Assembly (NCBI GenBank): GCA_002421685.1
Contig: DISB01000018.1
Coordinates: 62,001-126,000, forward strand
From: Bacteroidetes bacterium UBA6221
GTDB taxonomy: Bacteria > Bacteroidota > Bacteroidia > Chitinophagales > Chitinophagaceae
Direction of reading: 5' to 3'
DNA length: 64,000 nucleotides
Position numbers and translations under genes: made by a program. The notes under the pieces are model-generated. The model saw only the letters and a program-made list of their open reading frames with translations, was not told the DNA's origin and did no database searches. Shown here in pieces: positions 53,209 to 60,730 of the stretch (position 1 is its first letter; the number at the start of each line of letters is the position of its first letter).

Positions 53209-54474
53209 ATGGAAAAACAAACAATACTGATAATAGGCGGCGGCATAGCAGGATTGACGGCCTGCCGTGCATTGGCCGGACATTATAATATCACCCTGCT
53301 GGAAGGCAGCGGAAGGCTGGGCGGGCGTGTTTTCAGCGACCATCATAACACCGTCTCCGGTGTGGTGGAGCGAGGCGCCGAATTTGTACATGGTGGCGCA
53401 AAAAACACGCTTGACTTTTTGAAAGAGGCAGGCATTGAATACAGGAAGATGCCGGGGAAGATGTACCGTACGGAAAACGGACGGTTGGAGAAACTACAGG
53501 ACTTCGTGGAGCATTGGGACAAGATGCTGGACAAGATGAAGGGGGCTGATGAACGCCTGACGCTGGATGAATTTTTGGAACAGGAATTTCCCGGCGAGGA
53601 ATATGCAGAATTGAAAAAGCAGGCCAGGCAATATGCGGAAGGATTTGACCTGGCGGACCCTGCAAAGGTGTCGGCGGCAGGGCTGTACGAAGAATGGTCG
53701 GAAGAAGAAGGGGAAATGTACCATATACCGCAGGGGTACAGCGCATTGGTGGATTTCATGGCGGAAAAATGCAGGGAACAAAGCGCAGAAATCATCGTCA
53801 ACGCCCTTGTAAAACAGGTGAATTGGCAGAAAGACGATGTAACCGTGCAATGTGCCGATGGTACAACATACAAAGCCCATAAGTTGATCGTCACCGTTCC
53901 GGTGGGTGTACTGCAGCATATAGGCAGCGATGCGCATATAGATTTTAATCCCGCACTGGAAAACCATATGGCCGCCATACAGAAAGTAGGTTGGGGGACT
54001 GTAATAAAAGCGATCCTACAATTCAGCGAGCCGATTGCTGACGAGGATGTTGGTTTTGTCATCAGCGAAGAAATATTCCCTACTTGGTGGACATGGTCGG
54101 TAAACAAGGACAACCCTGTATGGACAGGCTGGATGGGCGGACCAAGGGCAAAGGAATTATCGGGGCTGGATAGGGACGCACTGATAGAGAAAGTATTGGT
54201 ATCGTGTGCCAATATTTTTGACATACCCGTTGACAGGCTGAGGGGTAAACTGAAAGCAGGTGAGATAGTCAACTGGCAAAATGATGCATACGTGCTGGGC
54301 GGTTACAGCTATGCCACCACGGAAACAAAACACGCCAGGGAAATACTAAATATGCCGGTGGAAGATACTATCTACTTTGCCGGCGAAGGATTGTACGAGG
54401 GCTCTGAACCGGGTACGGTGGAGGCGGCTATTGTGAGTGGCTTGCAGGTGGCGGGGAAGGTGATGGTGAGGTAA
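53209..54474 (+). CDS. Flavin monoamine oxidase-like FAD protein
   Basis: A 421-aa FAD enzyme of the amine oxidase family: dinucleotide motif ILIIGGGIAGLTACRALAGH, then LLEGSGRLGGRVFSDHH, VERGAEFVHGG, VTVPVGVLQHI and a C-terminal FAD-binding end YFAGEGLYEGSEPGTVEAAI. The enzyme probably oxidises an amine or related substrate; the exact substrate is unknown. The ATG at 53209 starts directly before the Rossmann motif. The 60 codons upstream in the same frame are rejected because the family begins here. It stands alone on its strand. Confidence 0.9.
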   Translation: MEKQTILIIGGGIAGLTACRALAGHYNITLLEGSGRLGGRVFSDHHNTVSGVVERGAEFVHGGAKNTLDFLKEAGIEYRKMPGKMYRTENGRLEKLQDFVEHWDKMLDKMKGADERLTLDEFLEQEFPGEEYAELKKQARQYAEGFDLADPAKVSAAGLYEEWSEEEGEMYHIPQGYSALVDFMAEKCREQSAEIIVNALVKQVNWQKDDVTVQCADGTTYKAHKLIVTVPVGVLQHIGSDAHIDFNPALENHMAAIQKVGWGTVIKAILQFSEPIADEDVGFVISEEIFPTWWTWSVNKDNPVWTGWMGGPRAKELSGLDRDALIEKVLVSCANIFDIPVDRLRGKLKAGEIVNWQNDAYVLGGYSYATTETKHAREILNMPVEDTIYFAGEGLYEGSEPGTVEAAIVSGLQVAGKVMVR

Positions 54475-54547
54475 TGTAATATTTTCGTCATCATGCAGTA
54501 AATCAGCAAAGTGGCATAGTAGTTGCTTTAATACAAATAAAAAACCT

Positions 54548-55225
54548 ATGAAGTTTATCGCTTTTATCGCCGGATGTTTTTTACCATTAACAACGGACGC
54601 TGGTTGGGGTTTTGAATTAGCTGGCGGACTCAACAATCACATTGGACCGATCAGTAATCGCCTTATAGACAAAGGTACAAAACCCGGAAGGGTATTATTG
54701 CTTAAGTCGGGTTGGTATTTCAAAAAAATAGAATTCGGGGCCGGAGCAGAATTCGGCAGATGGAACTATTCAAATTTACAGAGCGGATATCCAGTTTATA
54801 CTGTAGATCCTGCAAATGGCAGTGTGATCGATCCCGAGCCCAAAAAGTACATCCTGGGAGGGAATAACTATAATTTGTTCTACACCTTCTGCAATTACAA
54901 TTTTGTCAACAGGGCAATATTGTTTTCTGCCGGCGTTGCTATTGGCAGGCTTGCTTTCGGCAGAGCCAATGGTAGTACCTATTCCAGCAGACACAATTAT
55001 GTAAGACCAGATGGGGGTATTCCCGGATCATCCGGTTTTGTGGCAGGTGTGCAATTGATAATTGGTTACAATCTTAACCAACATATCCGGGTAAAGGTCG
55101 AAGGCGCTGCCAGATACAACCTTTTGAGTTTTAAGGCCAGTGGACGACACGTGCCACCAGGTTATGAAATGTACCATTTCCCGGTAACCATCGGGATGGT
55201 TTTCCACAATTTCAATTTGAAATAA
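54548..55225 (+). CDS. Outer membrane beta-barrel-like protein
   Basis: A 225-aa exported protein with a signal peptide (MKFIAFIAGCFLPLTTDAG) and alternating beta-strands (WGFELAGGLNNHIGPISNRL, FGAGAEFGRW, FVAGVQLIIGYNLNQHIRVK, ITIGMVFHNFNLK-like end). Such small barrels are common in Bacteroidota and mostly uncharacterised. I do not recognise a family. Base composition is more AT-rich than the adjacent amine oxidase gene. It is convergent with yidD. Confidence 0.6.
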   Translation: MKFIAFIAGCFLPLTTDAGWGFELAGGLNNHIGPISNRLIDKGTKPGRVLLLKSGWYFKKIEFGAGAEFGRWNYSNLQSGYPVYTVDPANGSVIDPEPKKYILGGNNYNLFYTFCNYNFVNRAILFSAGVAIGRLAFGRANGSTYSSRHNYVRPDGGIPGSSGFVAGVQLIIGYNLNQHIRVKVEGAARYNLLSFKASGRHVPPGYEMYHFPVTIGMVFHNFNLK

Positions 55226-55234
55226 TATACTATT

Positions 55235-55456
55235 CTACTTCACCGGGTCATACCCGCTACCACCCCAGGGGTGGCAGGAGAGGATACGCTTGATGGCCAT
55301 GCGCCCGCCCTTCCAGGGGCCGTATTTTTTCACGGCTTCTACGCCATAGGCGCTGCAGGTGGGCGTGTACCGGCATTTGGCGCCCATCAGGGGAGATATA
55401 GCCCCCTGGTAGAAGCGTATAAGGCCTATGAATAGTATGGAAAATAGCTTTTTAAT
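55235..55456 (-). CDS. yidD: Membrane protein insertion efficiency factor YidD, apparent ATT start
   Basis: A 73-residue frame with the YidD core: KKLFSILFIGLIRFYQGAIS, then PLMGAKCRYTPTCSAYGVEA, VKKYGPWKGGRMAIKRILSC and HPWGGSGYDPVK. The family normally starts M(x)KK. Here the codon at that place is ATT (complement of 55454-55456), and the only codon between it and an in-frame TGA is CTT. No ATG, GTG or TTG precedes the conserved amphipathic helix; the first ATG falls inside the core. ATT is a known rare start (for example E. coli infC), so initiation at ATT is the simplest reading. It follows rnpA, as usual. Confidence 0.82.
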   Translation of the reverse strand: MKKLFSILFIGLIRFYQGAISPLMGAKCRYTPTCSAYGVEAVKKYGPWKGGRMAIKRILSCHPWGGSGYDPVK

Positions 55457-55499
55457 AAGTCAAAAGTAAAAAGTCAAAACCTAAAAGTATGGTAATTGA

Positions 55500-55880
55500 T
55501 TATTGAACTGCAGATTTCAGTTGCGCTATGCCCTTTTGCATCGCCTGGGTTATAGTGTTATAATCAGTTATTTCGGGCGCTGTATAAAGTATAAACAGGT
55601 GTAGTTGCTGTTCTTCGGGCACGGCTTCGTACAGTTCCTGCTTGTTCAGCCGCCAGGCTTCTATCATAAGCCGGCGCAGGCGGTGGCGCTGCACCGATTT
55701 GCGGAACTTCTTTTTGGGCACGGAAAATCCCGCCCTGACGGGAGAACTTTCGGCGCCGCGCGGAACAAGCCGGTGTACAAACCTTAGCTGTAAAACAGAA
55801 AACGCTTTCCCATTGCGGAAAAGCGTATCAATATGTTGCTCGCGCTTCAGCCTTTCGTATGTCCTGAATGTGTTACGAAT
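55500..55880 (-). CDS. rnpA: Ribonuclease P protein component, apparent ATT start
   Basis: A 126-residue RnpA: start region RNTFRTYERLKREQHIDTLF, then RNGKAFSVLQLRFVHRLVPR, AGFSVPKKKFRKSVQRHRLR and RLMIEAWRLNK. The RNR-type basic motif (SVQRHRLRRLM) is present. RnpA supports the catalytic RNA in maturing tRNA 5' ends. Only AAA CTA CTG GCC ATT lies between an in-frame TAA and CGT AAC ACA TTC, so the start is ATT (complement of 55878-55880) or possibly CTG two codons earlier. The next GTG start, at 55721, would remove half the protein. It follows rpmH by 22 bp. Confidence 0.88.
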   Translation of the reverse strand: MRNTFRTYERLKREQHIDTLFRNGKAFSVLQLRFVHRLVPRGAESSPVRAGFSVPKKKFRKSVQRHRLRRLMIEAWRLNKQELYEAVPEEQQLHLFILYTAPEITDYNTITQAMQKGIAQLKSAVQ

Positions 55881-55902
55881 GGCCAGTAGTTTTTAAAAGT
55901 TA

Positions 55903-56058
55903 TTACTTCAGGCGGGCTTCGCTGGAAACAGTGAGTTTCTTACGGCCTTTCCTGCGGCGTGCAGCCAATACTTTACGGCCATTTGCCGTTTGCATACGCT
56001 TACGGAATCCGTGAACAGATTTGCGGCTACGACGACTTGGTTGAAATGTACGTTTCAT
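55903..56058 (-). CDS. rpmH: 50S ribosomal protein L34
   Basis: A 51-aa protein: MKRTFQPSRRSRKSVHGFRK, then RMQTANGRKVLAARRRKGRK and KLTVSSEARLK. This is the complete, nearly invariant L34. It uses an ordinary ATG at 56058 and heads the rpmH-rnpA-yidD order common to most bacteria. Confidence 0.99.
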   Translation of the reverse strand: MKRTFQPSRRSRKSVHGFRKRMQTANGRKVLAARRRKGRKKLTVSSEARLK

Positions 56059-56143
56059 ACTTATTATACTTTTGCTCCCGTTGCCGGGCGTATTTCTTTT
56101 TTTAAGGACTGCAAAGGTAAATGATTATTAAATAGCTTCCAAA

Positions 56144-56905
56144 TCAATTAACGGAAGCAGTAGCCTCTTTGGTAGCCTGCACCAGGTCGCGTATCAGCAG
56201 GGGGTCGCGCTCTATGGCATTGCCCACCACTACTATATTGGCCCCGGCCTTGCAGTTTTTATATACTTTCTCCGGGGTCTGGATGCCGCCACCTATAAAT
56301 AATGGTATTTCTATATGCGTGCTCACCTTCCTTATCATTTCTTCGGAAATAGGTATTTTAGCCCCGCTGCCGGCGTCCATATATATTACATGCTTGCCCT
56401 GCAATTCGCCCGCCCAGGCGGTACATAGGGCTATATCCGGCTTATTGGCAGGTATGGGCGCGGAATGGCTCATATAAGATACGGTAGTGGGCGTACCACC
56501 GTCTATTACCATATACCCGGTAGATATCACTTCCAGCCCGCTGGCCTTTACCGCCGGGGCAGATATTACGTGCTGGCCTATCAGCAGGTCGGGATTGCGG
56601 CCGGATATTAAAGAGAGGTATAATAATGCATCTGCATATGCCGTAACCTGCGCCGGGCTGCCGGGAAAGAGCAACACCGGTATTTTGCTGTTGGCCTTGA
56701 ACCGCTCTACACAGGCTTCCAGTTGGTGCTCTACCACCAGGCTGCCGCCCATCAGCAGGTAATCCACACCCGCGTCATTGCACAATTCGGCCAGGTACTG
56801 CATATCGGCAGGGGCTACCTTGTCGGGGTCTACCAATACGGCAAACCCGCTTTTGCCGGTTTCCTTGCGCGATTTCAGGTCTCTATATATATTTCCGGTA
56901 GCCAT
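56144..56905 (-). CDS. Geranylgeranylglyceryl/heptaprenylglyceryl phosphate synthase
   Basis: A 253-aa TIM-barrel of the group II GGGP synthase/PcrB family: GFAVLVDPDKVAPADMQYLA, YLLMGGSLVVEHQLEACVER, IPVLLFPGSPAQVTAYADAL, YLEAGSG-like MDAGSGAKIPISEEMIRKVS and PLFIGGGIQTPEKVYKNCKA, with VVVGNAIE. It joins glycerol-1-phosphate to a polyprenyl diphosphate. Bacteroidota commonly carry this archaeal-lipid-type enzyme, but their downstream product is poorly understood. It has no lipid-synthesis partner next to it. Confidence 0.92.
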   Translation of the reverse strand: MATGNIYRDLKSRKETGKSGFAVLVDPDKVAPADMQYLAELCNDAGVDYLLMGGSLVVEHQLEACVERFKANSKIPVLLFPGSPAQVTAYADALLYLSLISGRNPDLLIGQHVISAPAVKASGLEVISTGYMVIDGGTPTTVSYMSHSAPIPANKPDIALCTAWAGELQGKHVIYMDAGSGAKIPISEEMIRKVSTHIEIPLFIGGGIQTPEKVYKNCKAGANIVVVGNAIERDPLLIRDLVQATKEATASVN

Positions 56906-56975
56906 TCAGTCCTCTTACAGGCACAAAAATGCGTAATTATATGGTTTTAAGCTACAAATTTTATTAACCTTCCTG

Positions 56976-57407
56976 TTATTTCTTCAATTCGTCACGTATT
57001 TCCATCAGCAGTTTCTCGGTTGTGGTCGGGCCCGGCGGAGGGGCTTTTTCCGCCTCGTCCTTATCCCGGAGTTTGTTGTAAAAGCGCAACGCAATAAAAA
57101 TGCTGAAGGCAATGATGAGGAAGTCTACCACGGTTTGTATAAAATTGCCGTATGCCAACACATTGGCCCCCGCTGCTTTGGCTTGCGCCAGGGTTTCGTA
57201 CGGGCCGGGTTTACTACCCTGTTTCAACACCGCGAAGTTGTCGGTGAATTTTCCGCCGCCTGTCAACATGCCCACCAATGGCATAATAATATCGTCCACC
57301 AGCGCACTTACAATCTTGCCGAATGCGCCGCCGATGATCACAGCAACTGCAAGGTCCAGCACATTACCCTTCATAGCGAAGGCTTTAAATTCTTTCCATA
57401 AACTCAT
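56976..57407 (-). CDS. mscL: Large-conductance mechanosensitive channel MscL
   Basis: A 143-aa channel: WKEFKAFAMKGNVLDLAVAV, then IIGGAFGKIVSALVDDIIMP (pore helix 1), LVGMLTGG, and FIQTVVDFLIIAFSIFIALR (helix 2), with a cytoplasmic end. It opens under membrane tension to release solutes during osmotic down-shock. Full family length. Confidence 0.97.
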   Translation of the reverse strand: MSLWKEFKAFAMKGNVLDLAVAVIIGGAFGKIVSALVDDIIMPLVGMLTGGGKFTDNFAVLKQGSKPGPYETLAQAKAAGANVLAYGNFIQTVVDFLIIAFSIFIALRFYNKLRDKDEAEKAPPPGPTTTEKLLMEIRDELKK

Positions 57408-57529
57408 TGTTGCAATTTTTTCTCATAGACAAGATACAAAAAACAGCTTTGACCAGGTGCGATATGAAAAAAAGAGCAAACCACATTATTTGTTTTCGCA
57501 ATACTGCCTATCAAAATAAAATATACTCA

Positions 57530-57566
57530 GGAAACTATTTTTGTAAAAAACGTTTCCATAGTTTTG
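57530..57566 (+). promoter_or_regulatory. tetR promoter with candidate TetR operator
   Basis: GGAAACTATTTTT (57530-57542), spacer GT and AAAAAACGTTTCC (57545-57557) form an inverted repeat with 11 of 13 pairs. A TAnnTTTG box (TAGTTTTG, 57559-57566) follows directly, 10 bp before the tetR ATG. The operator position next to the -7 box fits autorepression of the efflux operon. Confidence 0.6.
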
Positions 57567-57576
57567 CATCCTGATT

Positions 57577-58203
57577 ATGGAACCATTAGATAAGATACTC
57601 GGTGCGTCCATTGAATTGTTTCGCCAGTACGGCTTTAAGACAATTACGATGGATGATATTGCGCGTAGGGCGGGTATATCAAAGAAAACCCTATATCAAC
57701 ATTTTGCCAATAAGGGAGAAGTGGTAAGCGAGTCGGTGACCTGGTATAAAGACAAGATATCGGATAATTGCCGCGCCGCTATGGATGAATCGGAGAATGC
57801 CATCGAGGCTATGGTGCGTATCATGGGCACGTTCGACAACATCAACAGGCAAATGAACCCGCTGGCAATGCTGGAGCTGGAACGTTTCTTCCCCCAGGCT
57901 TTCAAACAATTTCGCGATAGCCTGCTGGAAAGGGACGTGCAGAACATCATGAGCAATATAGAGCGGGGTATCATGGAAGGGCTGTACCGCCCGGAAATCG
58001 ACCCTGAGTTCATGTCTCGCTACAGGATGGAACTCTCGCTGCTGATGTATCACCCGACGTTGCTTATTAACGACCGTTTTAACCTGCAGTTTGTAGGACG
58101 CGAGATCAGCGAACATTTCCTGTATGGCATTATGACGCCCAAGGGAGAAAAATTATACCAGAAATATAAAGAACAATACTTTAAGCAAGTTTCTAAAATA
58201 TGA
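57577..58203 (+). CDS. TetR-family regulator of the efflux operon
   Basis: A 208-aa regulator with an N-terminal HTH (DKILGASIELFRQYGFKTIT, then MDDIARRAGISKKTLYQHFA, NKGEVV) and a helical ligand domain. It is the first gene of the operon: its stop overlaps the ATG of the tolC-like gene by 4 bases (ATGA at 58200-58203). A palindrome ending 20 bp before its start is the likely operator, so it probably represses its own operon until an inducer binds. Confidence 0.93.
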   Translation: MEPLDKILGASIELFRQYGFKTITMDDIARRAGISKKTLYQHFANKGEVVSESVTWYKDKISDNCRAAMDESENAIEAMVRIMGTFDNINRQMNPLAMLELERFFPQAFKQFRDSLLERDVQNIMSNIERGIMEGLYRPEIDPEFMSRYRMELSLLMYHPTLLINDRFNLQFVGREISEHFLYGIMTPKGEKLYQKYKEQYFKQVSKI

Positions 58204-59543
58204 GACAACTACTCTATACAGTATCATTAATAACATTGCTGCTGCCGCAGACACTAAGCGCCCAGGAAACGGGCGAGCCGCTTTACCTGAGTATGGAAGA
58301 GGCCATGGGCCTTGCCGTCAAAAACAATGTGCAGGCTAAAAATGCAAGGCTGAATATTGACAAGCAGAAAGCTGTAAATGCCGAGGTAAGCGGACTGGCA
58401 TTGCCAAATATTAAGGCTAAAGGTGAATTCAATGATTATATTAACCCCATACAATCATTTGTGCCTGCAGAATTTATTGGAGGCCCTCCCGGCACCTTTG
58501 TTGCAGTGCCTTTTACGCCCAAGTTCAGTTCTACAGCTTCTGTAACAGGCACACAAATCCTTTTTGATGGAAGTGTAATGGTGGCTTTGCAGGCAAGAAA
58601 CGCTCTGATGAAATTATACCAACAGAGTTCTCAGTTGACCGATGAGGAGATAAAATATAATATTCAGAAAGCTTACCAGGCAATTGTTGTAGCCCATAGG
58701 CAGTCCAAAATTCTCGACGAAAGTATAGCCTTCGCACGAAGCATTGCCAATGATTTTAATGCCATGTATGAAGCAGGATTTGTAGAAAAAATAGAAGCAG
58801 ACAGAATAATGGTACAGGTAAATAACCTGGCGTCTGACAGTCTGAAGGTGCATAATATGCTGGATATCAGCATGCAGATGCTGAAGTACCAGATGGGCAT
58901 AGACAATGAGATGAATATACAACTAACAGACACATCTATTGAAGAACAAATTGAAGATGCTGAAATGCTTATGCTTCGTGATTTAAATTTTGCAAAGCGT
59001 ACTGACTATAATCTGTTGCAGACACAACTGAAATTAAACGAGTACGATTTGAAACGCCACAAGCTATCCGGTTTGCCTTCGCTGGCGGTATTCGGCAGTG
59101 CGGCATACACCTATGCGTCCAATACGTTTGCAGACGTTTTTGACAAGCAATATATATTCTATTCATTGGTGGGTGTTCAGTTAAACATACCCATATTTGA
59201 TGGATTGCAGCGGCATAACAGAGTAAAGCAAGCTAAAATAAGTGTGATGCAAACGCGAAACAATATAGAGAATCTTGAACTGGGCATTGCGTTTCAGAAA
59301 AATCAATCTACCACACAGCTAAATAATGCATTGCTTACAATGCGTAATGAACAACGTAATCTTGACCTTGCAAAAAATGTATTGCATTTGGCGAGGGAGA
59401 AATATAAAGCCGGTGTTGGCAGCAATATAGAAGTATCACAGGCCCAAACCGAAATGTTGCGGGCACAGAACAATTATTTCCAGGCCTTATTAGACGCTGC
59501 TAACGCTAAAGCTGACCTGAAAAAAGCATTAGGCGAATATTAA
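58200..59543 (+). CDS. TolC-family outer membrane efflux protein
   Basis: A 447-aa protein with a signal peptide (LLPQTLSAQ) and two outer membrane efflux repeats: LYLSMEEAMGLAVKNNVQAK, VGVQLNIPIFDGLQRHNRVK and LHLAREKYKAGVGSNIEVSQ, then AQTEMLRAQNNYFQALLDAA with NAKADLKKALG. It forms the trimeric outer membrane exit duct of the adjacent RND pump. Confidence 0.93.
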   Translation: MRQLLYTVSLITLLLPQTLSAQETGEPLYLSMEEAMGLAVKNNVQAKNARLNIDKQKAVNAEVSGLALPNIKAKGEFNDYINPIQSFVPAEFIGGPPGTFVAVPFTPKFSSTASVTGTQILFDGSVMVALQARNALMKLYQQSSQLTDEEIKYNIQKAYQAIVVAHRQSKILDESIAFARSIANDFNAMYEAGFVEKIEADRIMVQVNNLASDSLKVHNMLDISMQMLKYQMGIDNEMNIQLTDTSIEEQIEDAEMLMLRDLNFAKRTDYNLLQTQLKLNEYDLKRHKLSGLPSLAVFGSAAYTYASNTFADVFDKQYIFYSLVGVQLNIPIFDGLQRHNRVKQAKISVMQTRNNIENLELGIAFQKNQSTTQLNNALLTMRNEQRNLDLAKNVLHLAREKYKAGVGSNIEVSQAQTEMLRAQNNYFQALLDAANAKADLKKALGEY

Positions 59544-59589
59544 AAGAAGACAAAAAACAATAACCAAAACGACATAAATAAATAATAGC

Positions 59590-60693
59590 ATGAAACGTTC
59601 AGTAATATTACTGCTAACAACAATTATACTGGCTTCCTGCGGTGACGGGGAACAAAAACAAGACAACGCCGCTGCAAAGCTGAACAAACTAAAAAAAGAA
59701 CGTGCCACGCTGGATGCGAAAATTGCAAAGCTGGAAGCGCAAGTGCTGAAAGACAATCCGGGCAAACCCGTAGCTGTATCCGTACGCGAGCTGCAGCCCG
59801 GAGAGTTTAACTCTTATATAGAAGTACAGGCAACAGTAAGCGGCGACGAAAACGTCAATGCTACGCCACAAGCGCCCGGCGTAGTACGTGAAGTACATGT
59901 TCGCCCCGGCCAAAAAGTAGGCAGGGGCCAGAAATTGGCCACGCTGGATGCTGCGGCCATAGAGCAGCAGATAAAAGCCCAGGAAGCACAGCTTACACTC
60001 GTAAAACAAGTGTATGAAAAGCAGCAAAAACTCTGGTCGCAAAAAATCGGCTCTGAAATTCAGTTGCTGACGGCAAAGGCCAATTACGAAAGCGCGCAAA
60101 AGCAGTATGACGCACTCGTAGCACAGAGAAACATGTACGCTATTGTTTCGCCAATATCAGGTACGGTAGACCAGGTAGGTATAAAAGTAGGGGATATGGC
60201 ATCGCCGGGTATGTCGGGGATACGCGTGGTGAGCTTTGATAAACTGAAAGTAGTAACATCGCTGGGTGAGAACTACATAGGAAAAGTAAACCAGGGCGAT
60301 AAGGTAAAACTTATCTTCTCCGAAACAAGTGACAGTATAGTAACTGAGCTGGACTATGTAGCCCGTTCTGTTGACCCCATATCGCGCGCTTTCAATGTAG
60401 AAGTATGGCTGGGCAGTAATAGCAAAGTGAGCCCCAACATGTCTTGCAGGATGCAGATTGTAAACTACACAGATAAAGACGCTTTAACTGTGCCTGTATC
60501 AGCTATACAAAAAACTGCTGACGGTGAAATGGTATATGTAGCAGAAGGTGGCAAAGCAAAAGCCGTAACAGTAAAAACAGGACGTAACTCAAACGGCATG
60601 GTGGAAATACTGGAAGGGCTGAATACAGGCGATAAGGTGATAGTGGAAGGATATGCAGATCTGGAAAACGGCGAGCCAATAGAAATACTGTAA
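59590..60693 (+). CDS. RND efflux periplasmic adaptor (lipoprotein)
   Basis: A 367-aa adaptor anchored by a lipobox (ILASC, Cys17 region). A coiled coil lies at about 25-55 before the barrel-lipoyl core, an unusual extra N-terminal helix pair, and the hairpin is at about 115-170 (LATLDAAAIEQQIKAQEAQL). Lipoyl halves are VVREVHVRPGQKVGRGQKLA and YAIVSPISGTVDQVGIKVGD. C-terminal barrel and membrane-proximal parts follow (VPVSAIQKTADGEMVYVAEG, GLNTGDKVIVEGYADLENGE). It links TolC and the RND pump. Confidence 0.93.
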   Translation: MKRSVILLLTTIILASCGDGEQKQDNAAAKLNKLKKERATLDAKIAKLEAQVLKDNPGKPVAVSVRELQPGEFNSYIEVQATVSGDENVNATPQAPGVVREVHVRPGQKVGRGQKLATLDAAAIEQQIKAQEAQLTLVKQVYEKQQKLWSQKIGSEIQLLTAKANYESAQKQYDALVAQRNMYAIVSPISGTVDQVGIKVGDMASPGMSGIRVVSFDKLKVVTSLGENYIGKVNQGDKVKLIFSETSDSIVTELDYVARSVDPISRAFNVEVWLGSNSKVSPNMSCRMQIVNYTDKDALTVPVSAIQKTADGEMVYVAEGGKAKAVTVKTGRNSNGMVEILEGLNTGDKVIVEGYADLENGEPIEIL

Positions 60694-60730
60694 TAATTGC
60701 TTCTGTCAATTACTTAGAAAAAACTAATCA

